A stretch of 64,000 bases of DNA. It comes from an uncultured Lachnospiraceae bacterium. Lineage in GTDB: Bacteria > Bacillota > Clostridia > Lachnospirales > Lachnospiraceae. The stretch is from the NCBI GenBank assembly GCA_910578405.1, contig CAJTQO010000015.1, forward strand, positions 10,021-74,020, given 5' to 3'. Below are positions 25,678 through 34,645 of this stretch, one piece after another (within the stretch, counting starts at the first letter, position 1; every line of letters begins with the position of its first letter). The position numbers and the translations under genes were made by a program. A model generated the notes under the pieces. That model made no database searches. It worked only from the letters and a program-made list of their open reading frames with translations, and had not been told where the DNA came from.

Positions 25678-25695
25678 GTCATATGGAAATATGAC
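25678..25695. promoter_or_regulatory. Dyad operator candidate
   Basis: GTCATAT-GGAA-ATATGAC, a perfect 7-bp dyad lying just downstream of the candidate GH110 promoter. No regulator gene is adjacent. Confidence 0.4.
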
Positions 25696-25709
25696 GCTTC
25701 CATCTTTTT

Positions 25710-25737
25710 ATATTATACTCAAATGTCAGACAATCAA
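25710..25737 (-). promoter_or_regulatory. Candidate promoter of GH110 gene
   Basis: TTGATT and TAATAT with a 16-base spacer, overlapping the 3' end of the upstream MATE gene and giving a leader of roughly 420 bases that includes the purine repeats. Confidence 0.4.
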
Positions 25738-27086
25738 GGCGTATTTTCTCCCTTCCTGTCATTTTCCCACGCTTTTTGCAGTCTGCGGTAAAACAGGACT
25801 GACAGCGCTGCCGCCACGCTCCAGCCTGCCGGCCAGGAGAGCCATATCCCCACTGCCCCAAACCGCCAGGAAAGAGCAAAAGCCAACAGGACGCGCAGCG
25901 CCAAATCCGTAAACGTGGAAGCCATAAACTGCCGCATCGCCCCTGCGCCGCGCAGCACGCCGTCCGTAATAAGCTTCACGGAAATGACGGCATAAAAAGG
26001 AGAAACAATCTTCAAAAACACCTCGCCGGTATGTAACGCCACTGCGCTCTCCTCTCCCATAAACAGCCGCAGCATTCCCCCGCAGAACAGGAAAAACGCG
26101 GCAAAAAAGCATACTACAATGACAAACGTCAGCCGCAGCCCTGCCCGGAAGCCCTCCCTGACCCTGCCGGCCTTCCCCGCTCCCAGGTTCTGCGCCGAAA
26201 AATTGGAAATCCCGTTTCCCAAGGTGGTAAAACTGGTTACTGCGAACGTATTTAGCTTCACTGCCGCCGAATATCCGGCAATCACCGACGAGCCATAGCT
26301 GTTTACCAGCCCTTGGATAAAAATGTTCCCTATCGACACAAAACTTTGCTGCAATATAGAAGGAACGGCAATCCGGCTGATTCTGCCAAGCATTTTCCAG
26401 GAAAACAACGCTGCCTTTCCCTCCGTTTTCACTTCCCCCAGCCTTTTTCTCATAGTAAAGAGCGCAAACACGCTGGCAATCCCCTGCGCCAGGAAGGTGG
26501 CCCATGCCACGCCTGCCACTCCCCAATGGAATCCCGCCACAAACAGATAATCCAACAGGATATTTCCAAGGGAGGACACAATGAGGAAATAGAGCGGCGT
26601 CTTAGAATCCCCCAATGCGGAAAAAATCCCGGTCGCCACATTATAGAGGAAAAGAAAGACAAAACCTCCGATATAAATTTCCAGATAAAGCGCCCCGTCC
26701 GCAAAAATATTTTCCGGCGTGCGTATCATTTTCATCAGCCATCCCGTTCCCGCCACCCCTGTCGCTGTCAAAAACAAAGACAACGCAAACGCTGACACAA
26801 GCGTCGTATACACTGCCGTTTTCATTTCCGTATATTTCTTTGCCCCGAACAAGTTCGAAATAATTACCGAACAGCCAATGTTGCTGCCCACTGCAATTGC
26901 CATAAAAATCATCGTAATCGGATAGGAAGCCCCCACCGCCGCCAACGCATCCTCCCCTGCAAACCGGCCGGCAATTATGCTGTCCGCAATATTATAAAGC
27001 TGCTGGAACACCACACTGATAAACATGGGAACCGTAAACTGCCGCAGCGCCTTGCCCGCAGAACCCTCCGTCAAATCTTTTACCAT
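25734..27086 (-). CDS. MATE family efflux transporter (1 of 5)
   Basis: A 450-residue, 12-helix inner-membrane antiporter of the MATE family, which exports drugs or metabolites using Na+ or H+. The usual N-terminus MVKDLTEGSAGKAL, FQQLYNIADSIIAGRF in helix 1-2 and ALGDSKTPL after helix 6 are typical. Length normal. An AGGAGC site precedes the ATG at a longer-than-usual distance. No regulator is adjacent. Substrate unknown. Confidence 0.95.
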   Translation of the reverse strand: MVKDLTEGSAGKALRQFTVPMFISVVFQQLYNIADSIIAGRFAGEDALAAVGASYPITMIFMAIAVGSNIGCSVIISNLFGAKKYTEMKTAVYTTLVSAFALSLFLTATGVAGTGWLMKMIRTPENIFADGALYLEIYIGGFVFLFLYNVATGIFSALGDSKTPLYFLIVSSLGNILLDYLFVAGFHWGVAGVAWATFLAQGIASVFALFTMRKRLGEVKTEGKAALFSWKMLGRISRIAVPSILQQSFVSIGNIFIQGLVNSYGSSVIAGYSAAVKLNTFAVTSFTTLGNGISNFSAQNLGAGKAGRVREGFRAGLRLTFVIVVCFFAAFFLFCGGMLRLFMGEESAVALHTGEVFLKIVSPFYAVISVKLITDGVLRGAGAMRQFMASTFTDLALRVLLAFALSWRFGAVGIWLSWPAGWSVAAALSVLFYRRLQKAWENDRKGENTP

Positions 27087-27584
27087 CCTGCATCCCGCTC
27101 CTTTCTTCTCACGGTAACGATACTATGTCCCTTACTGCACCGTTGGTATTATACTACTTTTCTCCCTGTAAATACAATTCATATTTACTGTAATCCGCCA
27201 TAAGCTCTCCTTATCCGTCCGCGCCCTTACCTGCTTTCTTGCGGACATTCTTTCCTGTGCGGCATTTGCGCTGCCCCATAAGGCCGTAATAACTAACATG
27301 GATTCAAAAGCTTTGCACCGAAAAAACGGAAAATAAAATAAAGGTTTTCCAAAGCAGCCAGCCAAACGCTTACCGCTCTGAAAAACCCCCTGTGCGCAAA
27401 ACACCCAACAAGCACAATCCCATCCGCTTAAGTTTCCAAGATAGGGCAATCATAGTCCTCATCCAGACGCCCTTTCGCTCACGGCAGATAAAACGGCGCA
27501 AAAGCCAGCGTCTTTCGATGGTCTGGACTTAAAGCCTATGGTTGTTCCGCCTGAAAAAGCTTAAGTGAATGGCATTGCCAAAAA
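27087..27584. other. Gene-free stretch with decayed or dispersed repeat
   Basis: About 500 bases. A 105-codon leftward frame (27132-27449) has unusual Cys/Trp-rich composition, no ribosome-binding site and no family features, so I do not call it. The segment 27553-27583 (AAGCTTAAGTGAATGGCATT core) is nearly repeated near the 3' end of the lipoprotein gene at 62177-62208 in opposite orientation, suggesting a dispersed element. Confidence 0.4.
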
Positions 27585-28199
27585 TCAGGCGTCAAGAACC
27601 GATGCCATTGTATCCGCAGCCTCTACGATTTCCGGCCCCTGAGTGGCTGCCGTGGCATTTTCCGCCACTTCCTGCGGATCGTCATATTCCTTCTTTTCCT
27701 TCTCCTCCCAAAGACTGTCGTATTTCTCCCGTTTTTGCCGCCGCGCCATAGCGCCAATGCTTTTCGCTGTCTGGTACAATTCGTTGTCAAACTCCATCAG
27801 CTTCTTTTCATCTGCAGCCGGCACGATGCCGCCTTTCATAATCCGGCGCGCCACCTCTATCAGCTTCGCCATATCAGCCGCATACTCCTTGGCTGCGTCC
27901 CCTTGCTGCTCCGCCACGGCTGCGTTCCAATGCGCGCAATACTGGTCTGCCAGTTTGCTCAAATAGTCCTGGTACTGCGTCTGCTTCTCGTCCAGCGCCT
28001 CTAACGTCAATTCCAGAGTCGCCGCTTCCGACGCAAACTTCTCCCGGTCATCCGGCGCCGTTTCCATCTTTTTCTTCATGTCCTGCAGCTTCTTTGATAC
28101 CAGTATCTTCTGATTCTGGTATGACCTTACCTGTTCCCGGTAAAGTTTCTGCGCTTCTCCAATTTTCAAACCCATCACATCCTTGTATTTATTTTGCAC
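27585..28199 (-). CDS. Coiled-coil protein of unknown function
   Basis: A 204-residue soluble, highly charged protein. Residues 15-95 and 115-165 are predicted to be long helices or coiled coils, and the C-terminal 35 residues are Ala/Glu/Thr-rich. No signal peptide, membrane helix or catalytic motif is visible and I do not recognise the family. The frame has ordinary codon use. The start has only a weak ribosome-binding site, so it may be a few codons off. It stands alone between a MATE gene and a sugar-metabolism pair. Confidence 0.65.
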   Translation of the reverse strand: MQNKYKDVMGLKIGEAQKLYREQVRSYQNQKILVSKKLQDMKKKMETAPDDREKFASEAATLELTLEALDEKQTQYQDYLSKLADQYCAHWNAAVAEQQGDAAKEYAADMAKLIEVARRIMKGGIVPAADEKKLMEFDNELYQTAKSIGAMARRQKREKYDSLWEEKEKKEYDDPQEVAENATAATQGPEIVEAADTMASVLDA

Positions 28200-28296
28200 A
28201 TCCTTGTTCCTATATTTATTATCGTCCTTTTCCTTGCGGGAACTGATAATTTCTCTGAAAAAAAATTTTTTGCCGCTTTCCTCCCTGCCGCCGCCT

Positions 28297-29124
28297 TTAG
28301 TCTTCGTTTATCCATTTCTCCAGCAATTCCTTTGCCAGCAGGATATCTTTTCTCTGGCGTTCGCCTTCTATTTCCCGCTCAATGGTAATGTCCCCCTTAT
28401 AGCCGGCCTTCTTCAATCCCCGGATAAGTTTGGGATAATCGACCATCCCTTCCCCCAGCGGCTTTTCCTCGCCAAGAGCATGTCCGTCGGTAGGATAGCA
28501 GCCGTCTTTCCCATGCACGCCCATCACATATTTCCCAAACACCGCCAGCGCATCCACCGGGTTGCCCTTGCCGTACATTAGCAGGTTTGCAGGGTCCAGG
28601 TTTACGCCCACATTATCCAACCCAATATCCTCAATAGCCCGGCGCAGCGTCACCGGCGTCTCCTGCCCTGTCTCAAACAAAAAGCGCAGCCCTTTTTCCT
28701 TGCATTTCCCTGCCAACTGCTTCAGGCAGGCAATGACGCTATGATATTTGGAATCATACGGATTTTCCGGCAAATAGCCCACATGAGTCACCAAATCCCG
28801 CACGCCTATCCATTCCGCAAAATCCGCTCCTTCCATAAGCATGGCAAGCCTCTGGAAGCGGAACGCCTCCGGCACCAGCCCAAGCGTCTCCTGTCCATCA
28901 TAAAAATCCCACACCTTTGGCCCTTCCCAGCCGCACCAGAAAGCCGTAGGCGTAATCCCATGCTTTTCCGCCGCCGCCTTTACTTTTTCCGCCGTCTCTT
29001 TGGCCAGAAGCGTCCTGTCCCAGCATACTATCTGGCAACTGCACATCCCCATTTCCACCAGTTCCTGAAACTGGCTCTCTATTTCTTTTTGCTTTGTCAG
29101 GTTTACCAATACCCCTACTCTCAT
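28297..29124 (-). CDS. Sugar phosphate isomerase/epimerase (xylose isomerase-like TIM barrel)
   Basis: A 275-residue TIM-barrel protein. FETGQETP, GVNLDPANLLMYG and VMGVHGKDG carry Glu/Asp/His in the positions used for metal binding in this superfamily, and the C-terminal DITIEREIEG is typical of the inositol/sugar isomerase branch. Start at 29124 has GGGAGG in front and overlaps the stop of the upstream dehydrogenase (ATGA), so the two are coupled. Together they probably convert an unusual sugar or cyclitol; the substrate is not known. Confidence 0.88.
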   Translation of the reverse strand: MRVGVLVNLTKQKEIESQFQELVEMGMCSCQIVCWDRTLLAKETAEKVKAAAEKHGITPTAFWCGWEGPKVWDFYDGQETLGLVPEAFRFQRLAMLMEGADFAEWIGVRDLVTHVGYLPENPYDSKYHSVIACLKQLAGKCKEKGLRFLFETGQETPVTLRRAIEDIGLDNVGVNLDPANLLMYGKGNPVDALAVFGKYVMGVHGKDGCYPTDGHALGEEKPLGEGMVDYPKLIRGLKKAGYKGDITIEREIEGERQRKDILLAKELLEKWINED

Positions 29125-30221
29125 ACGCAATGCCTCCCGTCATCCATCCCTTCCACTCTTTCCTTCTTTTTATGCAAACCCCGGCCCGCTTTCCCATCCA
29201 CATACTTCCTGGCCGCCTCCAGCTCTTCCCTGGCAAGCAGCGCGGACTTTACGCCTTCTTCCAGAGGCGCCCGCCCGATTTCCCTGTTTTCCCTCAGACA
29301 CTCAATAAAATACCGTATCTCCAGGTAATAAGGCCCCAAATCGGAAATATTGATTCCCATGGACGTATCGCGCAGCTCCTTCCCTTCCAGTTTTGGATAT
29401 TCTTTGCCCCCTTCCTTTCGAAACAGCGTCAGGCTGGGCGTTTTCGTACCGTCAAAGGAAACCGTCCCCTCTTCAAAGCCGGCCCGGAACGAAGGGGCAA
29501 ATTCCAGGGACGGGCTTTCATCCCAAATGGCCTCCGCCGTAACGAAAGCCTGTCCATATTCATAGGCAACCGCCACATGGTTTATCATGCCCGTCTCATA
29601 GGCAGTGGCCTTTACCTCAAAAGAATCCGGCTCTCCCAACATATAGCGCAAAAAGTCCAGGTCATGGATGTGCAAATCCATCACCACGCCCCCGCTCTTT
29701 TCCTCCTCCTGGAACCAGTTTTCAAAGCCCCAATCCACTCTTGCGCTAATGCGCTGCATCACCAATGATTTCAATTTCCCGAGGGAACCGTCCTCATATA
29801 CTTTCTTTAAGTATCGGTATTCCGGGAAAGAGCGCAGCACCTGGCCTACCATTGCCTTTACCCCCGTTTCTTTCTGCGCCGCCAGGAGCCTCCTGCCTTC
29901 TTCCTTTGTCAGGCAGACCGGTTTTTCCACAAAGACATGGCAGCCTTTTGCCATGGCAACGACGGCATGGTCGGTATGAAGGTAGCTTGGCAGGCATATA
30001 TGCACAAAATCCGGCTTTTCCTTCTCCAAAAGCTCCATCCCTGTTTCATAGGCACGCGCATCCGGCCATACCGCCGCGCCCTTTTCCAAAAATTCCTTCC
30101 GGCAGTCGGCTATGGCAATTACTTCCACCTTCATCTCTTCTTCCAGCGCCTTTAATGACAAGTTATGGGACATTCCCATCCCCCCACAGCCAAGCAGGGC
30201 CGCTTTTAATTTTTTCTCCAT
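29121..30221 (-). CDS. Gfo/Idh/MocA family oxidoreductase
   Basis: A 366-residue NAD(P)-dependent dehydrogenase. The Rossmann nucleotide loop is ALLGCGGMGMSH near residue 8, VEKPVCLT (catalytic Lys motif EKP) is near residue 94, and the C-terminal alpha/beta domain carries MDLHIHDLDFLRYMLGEP with the family His. Such enzymes oxidise sugars or inositols. It is the first gene of a two-gene unit with the TIM-barrel isomerase. No transporter or regulator is adjacent. Confidence 0.93.
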   Translation of the reverse strand: MEKKLKAALLGCGGMGMSHNLSLKALEEEMKVEVIAIADCRKEFLEKGAAVWPDARAYETGMELLEKEKPDFVHICLPSYLHTDHAVVAMAKGCHVFVEKPVCLTKEEGRRLLAAQKETGVKAMVGQVLRSFPEYRYLKKVYEDGSLGKLKSLVMQRISARVDWGFENWFQEEEKSGGVVMDLHIHDLDFLRYMLGEPDSFEVKATAYETGMINHVAVAYEYGQAFVTAEAIWDESPSLEFAPSFRAGFEEGTVSFDGTKTPSLTLFRKEGGKEYPKLEGKELRDTSMGINISDLGPYYLEIRYFIECLRENREIGRAPLEEGVKSALLAREELEAARKYVDGKAGRGLHKKKERVEGMDDGRHCV

Positions 30222-30280
30222 ATTTCCTTCCCTTCTTCTTTCTCCTGCCGTTTCACGGCGCTATGTGTAAAACCGTATTT

Positions 30281-31999
30281 CTATATCTTAATTTGCGTCC
30301 ACTTTCCTTTTTTAAACCGTGCGGAAGCAAACAGGAACCGGGAAATCTGATCCGCCAGGACTCCAAACCAAATGCCTACAATGCCGCCCCCAAACGCATA
30401 CCCGCCTAAATAAGAGCCTGCGGTACGGATAAAGGTAACGCTGACCGTGGAGGCCACCGCTGTATACAAGGTATCCCCGGCGCCGCGCAGACAACCCATA
30501 TACACCACCTGGCTAATCTGGAACGCCACTACAAAAATGATAACCCGCATAATGCCCACGCCCAGCTCCACAATATGTCCGTCTTCAAAAAAGAGGCTCA
30601 TCAGCGGCCTTGCGCCAAAGAAATAAAGCACGGCAAGGCACACGGAAATCACGCCGCCGAACATTCTGCATATACTGCCAAATTCCTTTGCCATCTTCCC
30701 ATCCCCGGCGCCTAAACTCCGCCCAATCAGCGCCACCGCCGCCGCCTGCAGCCCATCCCCGAAAGAAAAGGACAGTCCCATAATATTCATGCCCACCTGA
30801 TGCGCCGCCATAGCGTCCGTCCCCTGTTTCGCCGCCATAATTGCAGTCATCATAAACCCAATCCGCATTAACACCTGTTCAAAGAAAACGCTGTATCCCA
30901 CATGAATCAAATTATGTAACGTCCTGGCGGCAGGCCACACCTTATTTTGCAGAATATAAGGGAGGCTGATAAACCTGTCAGACTTCAAAATGGAAACAAC
31001 GCTCATAATACAGGCCACTGCCGTCCCTAACACGGTAGCCAGGGCCGCGCCGTGTATGCCAAGCGCCGGAAAGCCAAAATGCCCGTTGATAAGCAGATAA
31101 TTAAAAATAATATTCACGGTATTGGAAGTCACATTGGTGCGCATCGTAATCTTCGTATTCCCGGCGCCGCGCTGGGCGGAGTTAATCCCCATCTGGATGC
31201 AATTGAAAATCATTCCGCCCATAATAATCCGGAAATAAGCCACTGCGCTGTTATGCGTCTCCGCCGTAGACCCGCATAACCGGATAATCGGGCTGGCGAA
31301 TGCCACAAGCAAAACGCTTAAAACCGTTCCCATAATCAAAATAAACAAAAGGGCCGTGCATAAAATACGGTTTGCCTCCTCTGGATTTTCCTCCCCTCTT
31401 CTGCGGGCGACCAAAGCCGAAATCGCCACGTTGGACGCAAAAAACAGCGATAATCCTAAAAATTTAGGCTGCGTTGTCAGCCCTACCGCAGCCACCGCGT
31501 AAGCGCCAAGGGAACTTACCATCAAAGAGTCCACCAACCCTGCAAAGGCAACAAAAAAAGACTCCACAATGGATGGCCATGCCATATGGAACGTAATGCG
31601 GATATGTTCACGGTTATGCTTCTGTTGTCTTAATTGTCGCTGTTGTTTTAATTGTCTCTTTTGTTTTAATTTTTCTGATTGTTCTGACTGTTCCGTTTGT
31701 TCTAATTGTTCGGGTTGTTTTTCTTGTTCCGGCTGTTTTAATTTTTCCGATTGTATTGACTGTTCCGTTTGTTCTGTTTGCTTCTTCTGTTTCAATTGTT
31801 TAGGTTGTTTTATTTGCTCCTGCTGTTCTAATTGCTTCGGTTGTTCTGTTTGTTCCGGCTGTTTTAATTGTTCCGGCCGTTCCGATTGCCCTGTTTGTTT
31901 CGCTTGCTCCGGCCGTTCTGTTTGCCCCGGCTCTTTTAATTGTTCCGGCCGTTCTGTTTGCTTTAACTGCTTTGGGGTGGTTTCTTCCCGTGTTATCAT
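30281..31999 (-). CDS. MATE family transporter with long Gln/Glu/Lys-rich N-terminal extension (2 of 5)
   Basis: A 572-residue protein. Residues about 132-572 form a complete MATE transporter (FHMAWPSIVESFFVAFAG, then QRGAGNTKITM and DTLYTAVAS). Residues about 10-130 are a low-complexity tail of short units such as EQLKQ, PEQTEQ and QSEKLK, which would lie in the cytoplasm; relatives lack it. I chose the ATG at 31999 because AGGGAAAG precedes it; the next ATG upstream has no such site. The tail has no stops or frameshifts across 360 bases, so it is probably translated. Its role is unknown. Confidence 0.88.
   Translation of the reverse strand: MITREETTPKQLKQTERPEQLKEPGQTERPEQAKQTGQSERPEQLKQPEQTEQPKQLEQQEQIKQPKQLKQKKQTEQTEQSIQSEKLKQPEQEKQPEQLEQTEQSEQSEKLKQKRQLKQQRQLRQQKHNREHIRITFHMAWPSIVESFFVAFAGLVDSLMVSSLGAYAVAAVGLTTQPKFLGLSLFFASNVAISALVARRRGEENPEEANRILCTALLFILIMGTVLSVLLVAFASPIIRLCGSTAETHNSAVAYFRIIMGGMIFNCIQMGINSAQRGAGNTKITMRTNVTSNTVNIIFNYLLINGHFGFPALGIHGAALATVLGTAVACIMSVVSILKSDRFISLPYILQNKVWPAARTLHNLIHVGYSVFFEQVLMRIGFMMTAIMAAKQGTDAMAAHQVGMNIMGLSFSFGDGLQAAAVALIGRSLGAGDGKMAKEFGSICRMFGGVISVCLAVLYFFGARPLMSLFFEDGHIVELGVGIMRVIIFVVAFQISQVVYMGCLRGAGDTLYTAVASTVSVTFIRTAGSYLGGYAFGGGIVGIWFGVLADQISRFLFASARFKKGKWTQIKI
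31612..31970. repeat. In-gene low-complexity repeat encoding a Gln-rich tail
   Basis: About 360 bases of degenerate 9-15-base units (on the + strand TTGTTTTAATTGTTCCGG and variants) coding for Gln/Glu/Lys/Leu/Pro pentapeptide-like units in the MATE protein. Confidence 0.9.
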
Positions 32000-32138
32000 G
32001 GTCTTTCCCTGCCTGTGTACATTCCGCATAAAACGGAAGCGATTTGATTTTTTCCTCTATAATTATACCCCATAAAAACAGCGATTACAATCCCAATGCC
32101 CGCAAACCGTAAGCCATGCCTTCCCGGGCCATAAAACA

Positions 32139-33662
32139 TTACAGACGCTTGCGCCAAACCATCTGCCTGACCTGCCGAAACATATCCGTCCTTCCATAAA
32201 TCAGCGCATACCCTATATTAGGCAAAACAGCGCAAACCACCGCCCGCAAAAGCAAACCGCCAATCACCTGGCCGCATGGGAGCCAGGCGCAGACATTATA
32301 AGTCAATATGCACAAAACGCAAGTGGCCAACGCATATTTTATATGACAGCCATAGTATTCCTTTAACCGAAACAGTTGGAAATAATGCTTAAATACAATC
32401 CTCACTCCCCATACGAAATTACATACAAATATGGTAAGAATAGTAGCGGTAAGAATCCCATATATGCCAAAGAATCTCCCAAGAATAAAATTCAGGATAA
32501 GGTTGGCCGCCGCTTCCGCCACGGAACGGCGCCTATGCTGCCACCATAATCCATTTGCGCTGGAATAAACGCTTCTCATATCCCCAGCCGACAGCAAATA
32601 AAAGTAAAGGCAGAAAAGAATCATAACCGGCTCCGGCAGCATCATTTCCTCCCCCATCCACCATTGCATAAACGGCTGGAAAAGGCAAACGAAACAGACC
32701 GTACACCAACCGGATATCCACATATATAAAAAATCCAGCTTTTTCAGTTCTATGAAATTCTCTTCTACGCTCTTTACTGCCACATGGTTTCCCACTCCGC
32801 CTAAAAAAGAAGCAGGGATAACCGAAAGCATCACATTTACGCCATGCATCACATAATAATAATTATTGTACATAGCCGTTACCGTCAGCCCTAAAAACAT
32901 AGAGGCAACGATGCTGTCAAACGCATTTCTGGAAACCATGCAAAGCTTACTTAAAAACGCCCCCTGCACACGCTGCCTGATATCCTGCGCCAAACAGGCA
33001 GGCAGCGTCCCTTTGCAGTGATACTGCGGGAACATCTTTTTGACCATACAGGCGATAAGCAGGTTATTGGCAATGGTAAATACCGGCGTCAGGAGAAGAA
33101 AGAGAACATAATTTCGAAATGCAAATAATGCCGCAATCTGTGAACCGTTTAATAATACGGTTATGAGCAGATTGGCGATGCTGTTCCTATCCTCCCGCTG
33201 ATATGCCACAAGCAAAGAGGACTTATACGCATACATAAAATAACTAATGGAAGCATTGATAAGATAAATCAGATACAAAACGGTCAGATTCACTTCCTCA
33301 GGATAGTCCCCATGGATGAAATAAGGCAAAAAAGGAATCCACAATGCCCCGGCTGCGAGGATAAGGATTCCAATGCCCCGGTATACCCTTTTATAAAAAT
33401 ACAGCAGCGCGTCTACCGTCTCTATATCGTTCTGCGCAATGGGACGGTACATATGGTAAACCACTGCGGAGCCAAATCCAAGCTCCGTCAGGCTCAATAT
33501 GGAAAGAATGGAGGAGAACAGGCTGTTTAACCCTAAATACTGGGCGCCAAGCACAAGCTGCATCACCGTCCTGACCGCAAAAGGACAAAGCACAAGCGCA
33601 AGCTTGTTGGCCAGTCCAAACATCATATTCCTTTTGGCGTTTTTCATTACATTCAGTTTCAT
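32139..33662 (-). CDS. Polysaccharide flippase (Wzx/MOP type)
   Basis: A 507-residue protein with about 12-14 membrane helices of the polysaccharide transport branch of the MOP superfamily. The start LALVLCPFAVRTVMQLVLGAQYLGLNSLFSS is cut short here but the segment VLGAQYLGLNSLFSSILS is typical of Firmicute EPS flippases. Start at 33662 overlaps the ATP-grasp gene by ATGA. It is the last gene of the exopolysaccharide operon and should move lipid-linked repeat units across the membrane before polymerisation. Confidence 0.88.
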   Translation of the reverse strand: MKLNVMKNAKRNMMFGLANKLALVLCPFAVRTVMQLVLGAQYLGLNSLFSSILSILSLTELGFGSAVVYHMYRPIAQNDIETVDALLYFYKRVYRGIGILILAAGALWIPFLPYFIHGDYPEEVNLTVLYLIYLINASISYFMYAYKSSLLVAYQREDRNSIANLLITVLLNGSQIAALFAFRNYVLFLLLTPVFTIANNLLIACMVKKMFPQYHCKGTLPACLAQDIRQRVQGAFLSKLCMVSRNAFDSIVASMFLGLTVTAMYNNYYYVMHGVNVMLSVIPASFLGGVGNHVAVKSVEENFIELKKLDFLYMWISGWCTVCFVCLFQPFMQWWMGEEMMLPEPVMILFCLYFYLLSAGDMRSVYSSANGLWWQHRRRSVAEAAANLILNFILGRFFGIYGILTATILTIFVCNFVWGVRIVFKHYFQLFRLKEYYGCHIKYALATCVLCILTYNVCAWLPCGQVIGGLLLRAVVCAVLPNIGYALIYGRTDMFRQVRQMVWRKRL

Positions 33663-34645
33663 ATATCCATACGCTTCCCCGTTATATTGATTTTTGCTCC
33701 CAACATCCAATCGGCTGCGGGCGGATTCCAGCAATCCATTCCTGACGCGGGCGTAAACGTCATTTCACCGAATTTAACCTTGCCATGCTCCAATTCATAT
33801 AAGTCAACCCGCACATAAATAAATCCCCTGCTTAAAGCAGCCGCAATCCGCAGCATCTCCTGGAGCTTCTCCGGTTTCTTTTTCCCTTTGTCATAACGGG
33901 GGTATGTATAGGTAAAAGGCTGCAACACCCACTGCGTATTATAAAACGCCTCCCTTGCTTTATGCGTTTTTAAATCCCGGTCGCCAATCACCTGAATGTA
34001 TTCCGGCTTTCCGTTAAAGCAATGGATTTTATAGTCATATAAATTCCCGTTTTCGTTTTCAATATATTGTTCGGCAAGAATGCATGGGCGGATGTTCAAA
34101 TACTGCATTTCAAACCCACCCATAAAGGCAAAATTTATGGACATCCAAGCGTCAAATTTTTGTTTCACCTCTGCCCAATCCACCTTTTCCTTATCTGTCA
34201 CCGCCACATTGCATCCGCTTCCATGATTGGTTTTCAGGACAAATTTCCCCGGCAGTTTATCAGGCTCCACTTCCCCAAACTTATCCCACACCCCCAATAA
34301 TGGTATCAAATACTGGCTTCCTATCTTCTCTGCAACCCATTCCCGCGCCAGCCGCTTATCGGTCAGCCTGGTTTTTAACTCTGTATTGGCGTCGTACAGT
34401 TTAAGCCACTGTATCTTTTCATTAAATGTCTGGGGATTTTCCAGATTCAGTTTTTTCCCAGTCCTCAAACCGTATATCCGGATAAGCTGTTCTTTATACT
34501 TCTCCGGAGGCGTTTCTTTTGTTTTCCGATACAAAAACTGCGTGGCGCGCTGGCTTTTCCATGGTTTCCCCGCCACCCTCAGCCAGACATAACGCCACCC
34601 GCCAAACCTTAAAGTATAGTAGAGCTTATAGATGATTTTTTTCAT
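33659..34645 (-). CDS. TupA-like ATP-grasp protein
   Basis: A 328-residue protein of the TupA-like ATP-grasp family found in polysaccharide loci, thought to ligate an amino acid or similar group to a sugar acid. Visible features are the N-terminal NPQTFNEKIQWLKLYD, FVLKTNHGSGCNV (nucleotide-binding lysine region), AEQYIENENG and DYKIHCFNGKPEY, and VRVDLYEL near the end. Start at 34645 follows GGAGG. It overlaps the polymerase gene upstream and the flippase downstream. Confidence 0.88.
   Translation of the reverse strand: MKKIIYKLYYTLRFGGWRYVWLRVAGKPWKSQRATQFLYRKTKETPPEKYKEQLIRIYGLRTGKKLNLENPQTFNEKIQWLKLYDANTELKTRLTDKRLAREWVAEKIGSQYLIPLLGVWDKFGEVEPDKLPGKFVLKTNHGSGCNVAVTDKEKVDWAEVKQKFDAWMSINFAFMGGFEMQYLNIRPCILAEQYIENENGNLYDYKIHCFNGKPEYIQVIGDRDLKTHKAREAFYNTQWVLQPFTYTYPRYDKGKKKPEKLQEMLRIAAALSRGFIYVRVDLYELEHGKVKFGEMTFTPASGMDCWNPPAADWMLGAKINITGKRMDI

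Noticed and set aside
27132..27449. 105-codon leftward gene
   Set aside because: No ribosome-binding site, odd Cys/Trp-rich composition, no recognisable domain, and part of a possible repeat.
31569..32075. Rightward Cys-rich 168-residue protein
   Set aside because: It is the complement of the Gln-codon repeats in the MATE tail; Cys arises from TGT in the reverse reading.
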